NCBI RefSeq assembly: GCF_001276715.1
Contig: NZ_LIUQ01000036.1
Coordinates: 1 to 35,965, forward strand
Reading direction: 5' to 3'
Source: Planktothricoides sp. SR001
GTDB taxonomy: Bacteria > Cyanobacteriota > Cyanobacteriia > Cyanobacteriales > Laspinemataceae
Length of the DNA stretch: 35,965 bases
The position numbers were made by a program, and so were the translations under genes. Below, piece after piece: positions 1 through 8,126 of this stretch (positions within the stretch are counted from its first letter, which is position 1; each line of letters starts with the position of its first letter). The notes below the pieces were generated by a model. The model made no database searches. It saw nothing but the letters and a program-made list of their open reading frames with translations, and was not told the DNA's origin.

Positions 1-70
1 GTGCCGTGAAAGTGGCACGCTGGGTTCTGAATGGGAGGTGGGGGAAGTGATTCCCCCATCGACCCCTAAT
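1..70 (+). mobile_element. 3' end of a group II intron (domains V and VI), cut by the window edge
   Basis: Bases 1-27 fit the distal part of domain V. GTGCC (1-5) pairs with GGCAC (14-18) around a GAAA tetraloop (8-11) closed by wobble pairs, followed by a CG bulge and the 3' strand ending GGGTTC. Bases 31-66 form a domain VI hairpin whose arms are G-rich and C-rich, with an unpaired A at 62. That A is eight bases from a 3' end at AAT (68-70), the usual branch-point spacing and AY ending. The 5' half of domain V and any maturase gene lie outside the window, so whether the intron is intact is unknown. Confidence 0.65.
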
Positions 71-327
71 GGGAGGTGGCCTAAATTGGCAAGGCACCGT
101 AAAAACTTGAGAAGCGGCTCCTAAAAAGACGATCGGGTTTATTGAGTAAGGTCAAAAGTTGCTTGGCGACGTTCCCTGAAACCGTAAACGGGCAACAGGT
201 TGCGGAGGCACTGAAAGGAATTAATAGTCCGAGGTGGGGGCAGTTCCCATCTGCCTACGGGTAGTAAGGAAGCGCGTTTCCTGAAAGTTGTCGGCGATCG
301 ATGCGGGTTCGACTCCCGTCCTCTCCA
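71..327 (+). other. split tRNA-like structure: D-arm half and T-arm half about 200 bases apart
   Basis: GGGAGG (71-76) is followed by T77, G78, a D-stem GCCT (79-82) and AGGC (92-95) around a nine-base loop containing GG, as in the 5' half of a tRNA. At 303-327 there is a T-arm (GCGGG, loop TTCGACT, CCCGT) followed by CCTCTCC and A. GGGAGG can pair with CCTCTC with one wobble. No convincing anticodon arm was found in the 207 bases between. This could be a tRNA interrupted by an intron, a decayed tRNA-array member, or chance. The 5' half begins exactly where the group II intron appears to end. Confidence 0.35.
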
Positions 328-454
328 TTATTATATTTTTTTCCCTCTGAAGCCGGGATTTAGCACTGACGCTACGAACGTCGGATGCGGTGGTACTCTG
401 CGAGAAGCCGCGAAAGCGTCTACGATTCCTGTTATTCCCACTGGTTTGATTCAT

Positions 455-537
455 GGAAGATGCTGCTGAATGGTCGGCAACCTGTCTTGAAAACAGGAGT
501 ATGGGAAACTGTAGGGGTTCGATTTCTCCATCTTCTT
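455..537 (+). tRNA. divergent tRNA-Ser(UGA)-like gene
   Basis: The acceptor strands GGAAGAT (455-461) and ATCTTCT (530-536) pair over seven positions, with a G-T pair at the end. The anticodon arm CCTGT / ACAGG (481-485, 493-497) encloses loop CTTGAAA, giving anticodon TGA. A 15-base variable arm (498-512) suits a serine tRNA, and the T-loop is TTCGATT. Unusual points are G instead of T at position 8, a weak T-stem with two wobbles and one mismatch, and a discriminator that reads T rather than the G usual for bacterial tRNA-Ser. CCA is not encoded. It may be functional, an array-type tRNA or a pseudogene. Confidence 0.55.
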
Positions 538-559
538 TTCAAATGTATTCAATTGTGAG

Positions 560-596
560 TAGGGTGGGAAAAATTTTGCCCACCCTATTTATTTTT
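560..596 (+). terminator. intrinsic terminator downstream of the tRNA-Ser-like gene
   Basis: A perfect nine-pair stem, TAGGGTGGG (560-568) with CCCACCCTA (579-587), encloses a ten-base A/T-rich loop and is followed by TTTATTTTT (588-596). It lies 23 bases past the tRNA-like gene, so it probably ends that transcript. Confidence 0.8.
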
Positions 597-599
597 GAG

Positions 600-1683
600 A
601 ATTAATCTAGATTTTAATGTCCCCAAAAATTTGTTTTCTGCTAATGAGTCGATGCCCGACGATCGCACATTTAACCAAAGCACATTTAACCAAACTCTGC
701 TTCAATCGCATCAATTTCTGTAAGCCATTAACATGAACCCAGCCAACATAACCAAAATTTAAGGAACGATGGACAGACCCGTGGTTACAAGTAAATTAAC
801 CAATCAATAAATCTGGGTTTGTAGATTAATTGCGCGATCGCCTCTCTTTTACACAGGTATCTTGTACATAGGAGCCAGATCGAATCGACCTGAAAATATA
901 AACTATTAATTATCTGTTGTCAGCAACCTATTGTTAGCTATTTATTGCTGGCTATTTATGGTCTTTTGTAAAATAACAGTTATATGTTATATGTTATTTT
1001 TGTATTGGTTATTTTTTGGTTTTGGTCTGTACGGGGTTGTCATCGATGCGCGATCGATTTTCAGGGATTACTGACAATCAGGAACATCAACCGAGAAAAA
1101 ACCCTCAGCCATATATAGCAAATAACAAGTAACATATAACCAATAATTAAGTTTTAAGAAAGAATAGCAAATAACAAATAACATATAACTGGTAAAATAT
1201 AAATATAAAAAGTTAAAAAAAGGACTTATGACCAAGAACCTTACGACCGGCTATCAGCTATCAGCTATAAGCTATCAGCTTTTGTAAAGTTTTATCAGGG
1301 CGTGCATATTTTTCCCCCCTACTGACCAACAACCAAAGAATCCCTACCCAAAGAATCCCTACCCAAAGAATCCCTACCCAACAACCAAGGACTAAATTAG
1401 ATTAATTTTTTTAAGCCCGGTAAAGGAGCGAAGGTTATCTTTACTTTCTTTTTCCCAGGGGTACTTCCCTGGGGAATGTCATGGAACAGAAAGGGTTCCA
1501 GTTACAGTCATTGATGGGATTTAGGGGTTAAAGATTCTATTTATACCGATTACTTGTGCCATTCAAGGTCGTTACCAAGGGCGATCTTTGACCTTAATCA
1601 AGAAAATTTTCAAAAAAAATATACGAATTAAACAAATCAATGTTAGACTTTTTATCAGCTTAATCATCTAAGGATATTGATTC
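600..1683. other. long spacer with tandem repeats and no recognisable gene
   Basis: About 1.1 kb of A/T-rich DNA without a supportable reading frame. It holds heptamer repeats near 979-1000 (TGTTATA) and 1251-1280 (CTATCAG), and a run of 15-base units around 1333-1383. The leader of the downstream cyAbrB gene must lie in its last few hundred bases, but I see no unambiguous promoter. Confidence 0.6.
1333..1383 (+). repeat. three tandem copies of a 15-base unit AAAGAATCCCTACCC
   Basis: The unit is repeated head to tail and followed by AACAACC. The same unit, on either strand, occurs near 7141, 9834 and 9914, 14910 and 19397, always in spacers. It is a dispersed intergenic repeat family of this genome. 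Confidence 0.8.
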
Positions 1684-2073
1684 ATGAGTGCAGATCAACA
1701 AGCAACTCCTTTAACTGGCAAAGCACTGGTCGAGCAAGTTAAAAAGCTGGCCAACATGAGCAAAGAAGAAAAGGCCAAGGCTTGTGGTTACTACACAGTC
1801 ACCAAAAACGGACTCGAAAGAGTCAATATGATGAAGTTCCTGAACGCATTAATCGATGCAGAAGGCATCAATATTGACAGTCAGCAATCAGAAAATGGTC
1901 GAGGTGGACGGAAAGCCAGCTATCGTATTACTGTTCAGTCAAACGGTAACTTGCTGATTGGCTCTGCTTACACCAAACAAATGGGTCTAAAACCCGGTGA
2001 TGTGTTTGAAATTACTGTGGGACGTAAGCATATTCACTTGAAACAAGTAGAAGACCTAGAAGAAATTGCTTAG
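1684..2073 (+). CDS. cyAbrB-family transcriptional regulator, probably cyAbrB2 type
   Basis: A 129-residue protein. The N-terminal part (about residues 12-70) contains the cyanobacterial stretch with CGYYTVTKNG and RVNMMKFLNALIDAEG. The C-terminal part (about 75-125) is an AbrB-like swapped-hairpin DNA-binding domain with KQMGLKPGDVFEI and GRKHIHLK. Cyanobacterial AbrB proteins differ from Bacillus AbrB in having this domain at the C-terminus, and they act as global regulators of carbon and nitrogen balance and hydrogenase genes. Assignment to cyAbrB2 rather than cyAbrB1 rests on remembered similarity to Synechocystis Sll0822. The ATG is preceded by AAGGA ten bases upstream. The gene stands alone between long spacers, as expected for an independently regulated factor. 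Confidence 0.9.
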   Translation: MSADQQATPLTGKALVEQVKKLANMSKEEKAKACGYYTVTKNGLERVNMMKFLNALIDAEGINIDSQQSENGRGGRKASYRITVQSNGNLLIGSAYTKQMGLKPGDVFEITVGRKHIHLKQVEDLEEIA

Positions 2074-2216
2074 AGCTTAATTTTTCCAAGGGTTTTCACC
2101 ACTGCTGGTCTTGACAGAAGCTTTGGGATTCAGCGAATTTTACAGGAACTTTTGCGGAAAAAACCGATCGCTCAACCAAAGCTTACCTTAACCTGAGAGG
2201 CTCATCGCTGAGATTT

Positions 2217-2293
2217 GAATTCTGACACGATCGCCCCCTGAACATGGGCATCGCCCCTGATTTGATTCCCACCTGTTGGATCGGTCAGAATTC
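2217..2293. repeat. 10-bp inverted repeat between cyAbrB and cheB
   Basis: GAATTCTGAC (2217-2226) and its exact complement GTCAGAATTC (2284-2293) flank a 57-base spacer. The two adjacent genes converge here, so it might mark a small element or contribute to termination. There is no T-run, so it is not a typical intrinsic terminator. Confidence 0.4.
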
Positions 2294-2369
2294 ACCATTG
2301 TTCCCTCAGCCATGATCGCTCAGGTATTTTATTTTCAGAAGCCAAAGTCGGAAAAATGGCGAAATGAAC

Positions 2370-3638
2370 TTAGAAGTAATTAAAAAATAAGCGATTCACC
2401 AACAGGGGGGAAATGTCTTTCACGGGTAAAATATGGGTGGCGGCACCGAGAGCGATCGCCTCCTTTGGCATCCCAAAGACCACACAACTTTCCTCATTTT
2501 GGGCAATGGTCAACCCACCGGCTTGGGCGATCGTCAGCATTCCATCCGCCCCATCTCGACCCATTCCGGTTAACAAAACCCCTACCGTAGAACGACCATA
2601 ATATTTAGCAAAGGAGTTAAACGTCACCGTCACCGAAGGACGATGACCAGAATAAGGTTCCGTTGAAGAATAAATAAATCGACCACATTGATCCAATTCC
2701 AAATGTTTGCCTTCTGGGGAAAAATAAATATGTCCCGGTTGGGGAACTTCTCCAAAAGGAGCAATTTTGACCGGCAGATGACATTCTCTTCCTAACCAAT
2801 CAACTAATCCCTGTAAAAAACCTTGACTAATATGCTGAACACAAACCACGGGCACGGGAAATTTCGCGGGCAACTGACCGAGGATCGTTTGTAACGCCTG
2901 CGGCCCCCCCGTAGAAGCACCAATCGTCACAATCCGGTAACGTTGGGTGAGAAATGTAGACCGATCATCTTTTGACGATGGAGTGACAGAGATTTGTTTT
3001 GGTCTGGTCGGGGTGGCAGTGGGGGTGACGGTCGGGGTGACGGTCGGGGTGACAGTCGGGGTGACAGTCGGGGTGACAGTCGGGTTGACAGTTGTGATTA
3101 ACTTTGGCAGGAAAGATTTATTTTCGGGAGAAAAAGATTTATTCTCGGTAGAAATTGGCACAGGTTTGACTGGAGTCGCGGGGGTTTGAATGGGACTAAT
3201 ATTGCGCTTGCGACGTAAAGTAAAAACTGACACCCCAGACAAAACTCGGACTTTAGTAATTAACTCTTGTTTGATGGATTCATAATCGGCATTAATGCCA
3301 GCGCGAGGCTTGGGAAATACATCGATCGCACCCGCCGCCAGCAATTCAAAAACATTTTCTTTATTTTCCGGTTGGACTGAAGCACTAATCACCAGAATTG
3401 GTTTAGGACAATTGGACATCACTTGTTCGGTGAATTCCAACCCATTCATCTGGGGCATATGCAAGTCGGTGCAAATCACGTGGGGTTGAACCAAGGGAAT
3501 CATTTTTAATCCCTCAACGCCGGTTCGAGCAGTTCCTACCACCTCGATATCTGGAGAGGAATTTAAAATACGTTTGAGGATAATGATGGCGACGGGTGAG
3601 TCCTCTACCAGCAGAACTCGAATCGGCTTTTTGTTCAT
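2370..3638 (-). CDS. cheB: chemotaxis response regulator protein-glutamate methylesterase CheB
   Basis: A 422-residue CheB. An N-terminal receiver domain (about 5-125) has acidic pocket E12/D13, phospho-acceptor D58 and K110. The C-terminal methylesterase (about 233-415) has the triad S242 (in IGASTGGPQ), H269 and D362, with spacing close to that of enterobacterial CheB. CheB removes methyl groups, and deamidates glutamines, on chemoreceptors in the cytoplasm. The protein is longer than the usual 350 residues because of a linker (about 145-230) containing PTVT repeats encoded by a 12-bp array. No cheR, cheA or receptor gene is nearby, so it is an orphan here. Its partner is likely a phototaxis or pilus chemosensory system elsewhere, which is inference. 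Confidence 0.92.
   Translation of the reverse strand: MNKKPIRVLLVEDSPVAIIILKRILNSSPDIEVVGTARTGVEGLKMIPLVQPHVICTDLHMPQMNGLEFTEQVMSNCPKPILVISASVQPENKENVFELLAAGAIDVFPKPRAGINADYESIKQELITKVRVLSGVSVFTLRRKRNISPIQTPATPVKPVPISTENKSFSPENKSFLPKLITTVNPTVTPTVTPTVTPTVTPTVTPTATPTRPKQISVTPSSKDDRSTFLTQRYRIVTIGASTGGPQALQTILGQLPAKFPVPVVCVQHISQGFLQGLVDWLGRECHLPVKIAPFGEVPQPGHIYFSPEGKHLELDQCGRFIYSSTEPYSGHRPSVTVTFNSFAKYYGRSTVGVLLTGMGRDGADGMLTIAQAGGLTIAQNEESCVVFGMPKEAIALGAATHILPVKDISPLLVNRLFFNYF
3010..3093 (-). repeat. 12-bp minisatellite inside cheB coding for PTVT repeats
   Basis: Seven consecutive 12-base units resembling GGGGTGACGGTC (plus-strand reading), the outer ones degenerate. Because 12 is a multiple of three, copy-number change would keep cheB in frame and only alter linker length between receiver and methylesterase. 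Confidence 0.85.
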
Positions 3639-4112
3639 GGTCTTCTTGGGTCCATTGAGGCTGATTTTTTACTTTTTTACTTAAAAATTTTTGTTAAACA
3701 GCATCTTCATAAAATTATAAAACGAAATTTGAGTTTTTCTCGATGAGTCATCGGCTTTTTCGCCGATCGCGCAATAGAGTGGTCAGGGAGAAAATTTTCC
3801 TGGTTAATTCCCATTGTTAAAGGGGGGTTGATGGGAGCGCAGCGATTATTTTTGACAAATAGGCTGATTTTTTGGGCAAAACTGTTCCCGTAATTGTGCT
3901 TTTTCCCAGCCACCTTATGAGGTTGATGGCTAAAACTTGCCAAATTCCCGACCAAGGCTAAACCCTAAACTTAGCCCGTGGTATCCTGGAAAAATCTGGG
4001 AAAATTCACCGATCTTATAATAGCGAAGACGGCAAACAGGACGGATCGATCCCCCTAAACCGGCGATCGACCGCGAACGGCTTTGCACGAATGAAAGCCT
4101 TGCATGGTCTAA
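3639..4112. other. spacer with no recognisable gene
   Basis: About 470 bases between the start of cheB and the end of the next minus-strand gene. The open frame at 3707-3955 (minus) has no protein-like features and no good start signal. The cheB promoter should lie here, but I cannot point to it. Confidence 0.5.
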
Positions 4113-5402
4113 TTAATCCAACAAAATACTCCCCGGCCCTCCAGACGGTTCATCTCGCAGCATCGATTCTAGGGTAAAAGAATAAAGTTTATAGACATCT
4201 TCCACCACATCTTGGGGATCCGCAAACGCATCTTGTCCGGGATCAAATTCCAAGATGCCACTACTCTGGGCAATTTGCTCTAGAGGAGTTATTCCCGTTT
4301 GAATCATTTTCTCCGAGGGCAACTCTTGTTTAAAGGGTAAATTTAAGCCAGATTGCGCCATTAAATTGAGAAAAAAATTAATATTTTGGCCACTACTAAA
4401 CTGCTGAATTAGTTGATTAAATTGCTGGAAATTTCCCTGAGACGGCGAATTATTTTCCGACTCCAATGGAGAACCGGAATTTGGAGCAGACTCAATATTG
4501 GGACTGCCCCCACATCTTTCTTTGAGTAAGCTGCCTTGTCCGTGACTGCCAATGACTCGGCCTTGGCGATCGAACACTGGCCCGCCACTCATTCCCACCC
4601 TAGTATTATCGAGGTAAAAGATACTATATCCTAAATTTGTGGGATCGGGATTGACTTTGCCGGTGACTGGCCCCCAAGCTAACCGCCGTTGTCGCCTTGC
4701 CTGCCGACCCCGACATTGATTTGTGGCGGGATCTCGTTCTTTTTCGGGATCGGGCCAACCAGAAATATAGACAGTATCCCCTGAGTTGATTTGACTGGCA
4801 TCTCCTAATGTGGCAACGGGATAATCGCGATCGCTTTCAAAAACAATCAGGGCAATATCAATGCCTTTGACTTGATCTGCTCCTAAAGTGCGATCGACCA
4901 TATCTGTCCCCGGAATAAAGCGATCGCGACAACCAAATCTAATTAAAATATGTTGCCGATCCGGTTGTCCTTGGAGGGGACAATTTCTGCCATCATTCAC
5001 TTCCTGCACCACGTGGACTTGTCCATCCCAAGTGCGGATGCCGTAGTAGGGTTTTCCCTGAGAATCTTGCCAATATTTTGCCGTATCTAAATGTCTTTGA
5101 AAAAAATTATGGGCGACCGTTAAAACATAGTATTTTTTCCCTTCTTTGGCGATAATCACCCCAGACCCAGGATTCCAAAAACCTTCTTTATTTAAAGGAT
5201 TATTGCGATTATTTTCTAAATCTTCCCGTAAGGTTGGGGTGAGTGCTGGGGCAATCAGTACGGTAGTTTGTCGGGCAATAGAATTAATTTCTTCTAGGGA
5301 AAATTCTGCCCGGATTGGCGTAGCCAATACACTGTTTAAAAAGACGCTAATAATAACGCTAATAATAGACGGAAAGCATATATGTTTGCTCCACATAGGC
5401 AC
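4113..5402 (-). CDS. exported trypsin-like serine protease (paralogue 1 of 3)
   Basis: A 429-residue S1-type (chymotrypsin-fold) peptidase. An N-terminal hydrophobic segment (about 11-27) followed by ATPIRA looks like a signal peptide, so the enzyme probably acts in the periplasm or outside the cell. The triad is H98 (LTVAHNF), D182 (GIDIALIVF) and S272 (GMSGGPVF). After the protease domain comes a Ser/Asn/Pro-rich linker (about 300-330) and a C-terminal segment with DPQDVVEDVYKLYSF and MLRDEPSGG that recurs in the next paralogue. The substrate is unknown. It lies downstream of two related genes on the same strand, 79 bases from its neighbour, suggesting tandem duplication and perhaps co-transcription. 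Confidence 0.85.
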   Translation of the reverse strand: MPMWSKHICFPSIISVIISVFLNSVLATPIRAEFSLEEINSIARQTTVLIAPALTPTLREDLENNRNNPLNKEGFWNPGSGVIIAKEGKKYYVLTVAHNFFQRHLDTAKYWQDSQGKPYYGIRTWDGQVHVVQEVNDGRNCPLQGQPDRQHILIRFGCRDRFIPGTDMVDRTLGADQVKGIDIALIVFESDRDYPVATLGDASQINSGDTVYISGWPDPEKERDPATNQCRGRQARRQRRLAWGPVTGKVNPDPTNLGYSIFYLDNTRVGMSGGPVFDRQGRVIGSHGQGSLLKERCGGSPNIESAPNSGSPLESENNSPSQGNFQQFNQLIQQFSSGQNINFFLNLMAQSGLNLPFKQELPSEKMIQTGITPLEQIAQSSGILEFDPGQDAFADPQDVVEDVYKLYSFTLESMLRDEPSGGPGSILLD

Positions 5403-5481
5403 TTATCGGTAATATTTTAATGAATTTCTGGGCTATTTTTGATTTTAATTAATCAAAAAAATATGCTTAAGTATGATCGAA

Positions 5482-6855
5482 TTATTCCAGTAAAATTCCG
5501 CCGCCATCTGAGGGCTTGTCTCTCAGCATATTTTGAATATCAAAGGAGAAAGTTTTGTAAATATTAGAAATCACATCATTGGGATCTTCAAAACTGCCCT
5601 CACTTTCTAGAGTGCTACGATTAAGGGGAATTTCGCTAATCCCAGCCTGAATTAACTCCACAGAAGGGGATGCTAAATTCAAAGAAAGCCTGACTCCAGC
5701 TTGGACGATCAACTGACGAGCATAGTCTATGTTTTGTGCGCTACTATAGAAGGCTTGGAGATTATTAGAGTTAGCAGGATTTGTGGGCGGGTTAGACTGC
5801 TGAGATGATGGTCGATCGCCCTGATTATTTGGGGTAGAATTTTGTTGATTGGCATCCGGGGAACCATTATTTTCTGAGTTGTCTGGGTTGGGGTTATCCC
5901 AATTCCCATCGGGATCAAAAATTCCATCATTTTTACTCATCCCAGAGTTTGACCTTTGCTTAGTCGGTGGTTGATAAACTTGACCGCATACGAGTTTATT
6001 TTCTGAACCCCGTCCATGAATCCCCACTACTTGACCAAACTCGTTAAAAACAGGGCCACCACTCATTCCCGGTCGAGTGCGATCGATATAATAAAGACTA
6101 TAGCCATTTTGGGCTGACGAAGCTGATATTAAAGCTTGCAAAGGACTCCAGGTAAGTTGTCTTTGTCGTCGGGGTGAAGGGTCTTGACAAATAATTCGCC
6201 CTTGGGCATCTAATTGGGGACTGCCATCATTATTTAATTTCGCTTCTACTTCAATATTTGGCCAACCGGAAACATACAATAATTCTCCAGTGGTGAGTTC
6301 TTTGGTTGCCCCAATGGGTGCGATCGCATAGTTTAGCGAACTTTCAAAAGTAACAATGGCTAAATCATACCCATTCACTTTTCGTTTGCTTTGATAACAA
6401 CCAAATCTTAACAGCGCTGTGGTTCCTAATCGATTATCCACCTGAAAATTATTCGTGCAATTCTGTCCATCGTTAATTGACTGCACCACATGAACTTGGC
6501 GATCGCTCGTCAAAATGCCATAAGGCAAATTTTTTTCTACCTGTTCTTGGGCAAAATTATGGGCTACGGTCAAAACATAATAAGTTTGCCCTTCTTTCGC
6601 CACAATCACTCCCGATCCAAAAGTCCAAGTTTTCCCCGGTTTTTTGGCTAATAAATCTTCTAATTCTTGGGGTTGAAGCTGTGGGGCAATTAAAACGGTG
6701 GTTTGCTTGGCTAAAGAATTAATTTCCGCCTGATTGAGTTTTTTGGGCATCGCATCCGCCCCCAAACTCCCCAAAGTAAGTATCACGAGAGAAATAGTGC
6801 CAAGTTTTTGCAGCCACTTGATTTTATCTATTTCTCTTTTGTCTGCATGAGTCAT
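5482..6855 (-). CDS. exported trypsin-like serine protease (paralogue 2 of 3)
   Basis: A 457-residue S1-type peptidase when started at the ATG at 6855. That start is chosen because AAGGAGG lies four bases upstream; the open frame continues to 7104 only by reading through intergenic repeats. Residues about 18-35 form a signal-like hydrophobic segment ending in ADA. The triad is H99 (LTVAHNF), D164 (GYDLAIVTF) and S265 (RPGMSGGPVF). An Asn/Ser/Gln/Pro-rich linker (about 300-370) leads to a C-terminal segment with DPNDVISNIYKTFSF and MLRDKPSDGG, matching paralogue 1. Both share the region before the active serine (GYS, then YxDxTRxGMSGGPVF). Location is probably periplasmic; the substrate is unknown. 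Confidence 0.87.
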   Translation of the reverse strand: MTHADKREIDKIKWLQKLGTISLVILTLGSLGADAMPKKLNQAEINSLAKQTTVLIAPQLQPQELEDLLAKKPGKTWTFGSGVIVAKEGQTYYVLTVAHNFAQEQVEKNLPYGILTSDRQVHVVQSINDGQNCTNNFQVDNRLGTTALLRFGCYQSKRKVNGYDLAIVTFESSLNYAIAPIGATKELTTGELLYVSGWPNIEVEAKLNNDGSPQLDAQGRIICQDPSPRRQRQLTWSPLQALISASSAQNGYSLYYIDRTRPGMSGGPVFNEFGQVVGIHGRGSENKLVCGQVYQPPTKQRSNSGMSKNDGIFDPDGNWDNPNPDNSENNGSPDANQQNSTPNNQGDRPSSQQSNPPTNPANSNNLQAFYSSAQNIDYARQLIVQAGVRLSLNLASPSVELIQAGISEIPLNRSTLESEGSFEDPNDVISNIYKTFSFDIQNMLRDKPSDGGGILLE

Positions 6856-7196
6856 AAAACCTCCTTTTTTTCTCATAAAATCTGATGGTCGGAAGAGCCA
6901 ATAAGCAATAACAACAGGGTGTAGGGTGTAGGGTGTAGGGAGCGGCGGTTCGGCCCTTCGGCTGCGCTCAGGACAGGCTTCGCTCACCGACCGAGGAGCA
7001 CAGGAGCAGAGGAGAGAGTGAATAGTGAATAGTGAATAGTGAATAGTGAATAGTGAATAGTGATACTTATGCATAACTTTTAACTTGTACGGGCGAATGG
7101 CCATTCGCCCCTACGACTTTTCACTTTCCCAACCAACAACCAAAGAATCCCTACCCAACAACCAACAACCAACAAGCAACAAGCAACAACTAACAA
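6856..7196. repeat. repeat-filled spacer between protease genes
   Basis: The spacer contains heptamer arrays GGGTGTA (about 6917-6940) and GTGAATA (about 7017-7061), a palindrome-rich segment near 6941-6990 (GGTTCGG and CTTCGGCTGCGCTCAGGAC), and a perfect 20-bp palindrome GGGCGAATGG/CCATTCGCCC (7091-7110). A 15-base-family copy (7141-7157) and ACCAACA-type repeats follow. Much of 7017-7125 reappears inverted near 30170-30310. Confidence 0.8.
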
Positions 7197-7973
7197 CTAA
7201 ATTTTTTTAATCGGAATTGCCCAACTTGCCGATCGCATTTGTTCAAAAAGTCTTGGAGATGGTTTACTGCCATCAGCAAATCGATAAGCATCAACCCCTC
7301 CAAAGGCATATTTAGTCCTACCAATAATCCCCATTAGTTTCCCTTCTTGATTAAAAACTGGCCCGCCACTCATGCCGATATAAACTTCATTGGTGATGCC
7401 TATTTGATATCCTTGTTCTAGGGGTTGATTCAGTAGTAATGAAATTACTCCACTGCTGATAAAATAAGGCTGAATTCCTAAGTCTAGGGTACTTTCTAAT
7501 TTATCTAAGTTTTGTTGGGAATTGGGAAAACCAGCCACATAAATCGGCTCCATTAAGGATAAGTTTTGGTCAGGAGAAAGAGTGGCGACGGGATAGGGTC
7601 GATCGCTGGTAAATTCAACCACGGCTAAATCTAAATCCCCAAAATAAAAGCGATCGCTTCTCACTGCTGAATACCCTGCCCCATCGGAGGTTAGCACTTG
7701 AAAAACTGCCCTGGGATCTAAGGCAATCACATGATCGCAGGTTAAAACCTGATAGGTTGAACCCTGATGACCAATAATCACCCCAGAACCCGCTGCATAA
7801 TCGCCGATCAATCGCACGGTTAATTGATGCGCGATCGCACTGACGATGGCTGGGTTCCGCTCCGGGGAGGACAGGTTTTCTCTAGCAATAGAAAAATGCC
7901 GCATATCCGCTAGGAAAATTAAGCAAAGCATCAAGCTAATTCCCAGGGCGATGGTTTTAATTCGTCTGTTCAT
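7197..7973 (-). CDS. exported or membrane-anchored trypsin-like serine protease (paralogue 3 of 3)
   Basis: A 258-residue S1-type peptidase, the shortest of the three. Residues 7-22 form a hydrophobic signal or anchor segment. The triad is H81 (VLTCDHVIA), D115 (GDLDLAVVEF) and S202 (YIGMSGGPVF). The residue before the active histidine is Asp where the other two have Ala. It lacks both the low-complexity linker and the shared C-terminal motif, ending soon after the protease domain. It lies first in the direction of transcription, but 341 bases of repeats separate it from the next gene, so co-transcription is uncertain. The substrate is unknown. Confidence 0.83.
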   Translation of the reverse strand: MNRRIKTIALGISLMLCLIFLADMRHFSIARENLSSPERNPAIVSAIAHQLTVRLIGDYAAGSGVIIGHQGSTYQVLTCDHVIALDPRAVFQVLTSDGAGYSAVRSDRFYFGDLDLAVVEFTSDRPYPVATLSPDQNLSLMEPIYVAGFPNSQQNLDKLESTLDLGIQPYFISSGVISLLLNQPLEQGYQIGITNEVYIGMSGGPVFNQEGKLMGIIGRTKYAFGGVDAYRFADGSKPSPRLFEQMRSASWAIPIKKI

Positions 7974-7980
7974 ATTTCAT

Positions 7981-8064
7981 CGGGGAATTTATCGGGGAAT
8001 TTATCGGGGAATCGTTCGGGGAATCGTTCGGGGAATTAATCAGGAAAGTCATCAGGGAAACCAG
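7981..8064. repeat. 12-bp tandem repeat upstream of protease paralogue 3
   Basis: Five clear units of CGGGGAATTTAT and variants (CGGGGAATCGTT, CGGGGAATTAAT), then two decayed units starting CAGG. They begin eight bases from the protease start codon, so the array occupies its 5' leader or promoter. Copy-number variation here could change expression. Confidence 0.85.
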
Positions 8065-8090
8065 CGGAGACAATTTTTCTATCTGTTTCT

Positions 8091-8126
8091 ATTCCTGCGG
8101 TAATTCCTGCGGTAATTCCTGCTGTA
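8091..8126. repeat. second 12-bp tandem repeat in the same spacer
   Basis: Three units of ATTCCTGCGGTA, the last with one change. The remainder of the 7974-8330 spacer shows no gene; a 68-codon frame at 8225-8431 overlaps the decarboxylase start and looks spurious. Confidence 0.75.

Noticed and set aside
1-330. tmRNA or RNase P RNA
   Set aside because: The T-arm is suggestive, but there is no tag frame or tmRNA 5' end, and the conserved RNase P core motifs are absent.
221-454. 77-codon minus-strand open frame over the tRNA-like region
   Set aside because: Its peptide (RTGVEPAS and so on) is the typical false translation of the antisense of a tRNA T-arm; the region has RNA-gene features instead.
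2947-3189. Frame with VGVT repeats opposite cheB
   Set aside because: It is the complementary reading of the PTVT array.
6856-7104. N-terminal extension of protease paralogue 2
   Set aside because: The extension translates heptamer repeats, and a strong Shine-Dalgarno sequence directly precedes the ATG at 6855.
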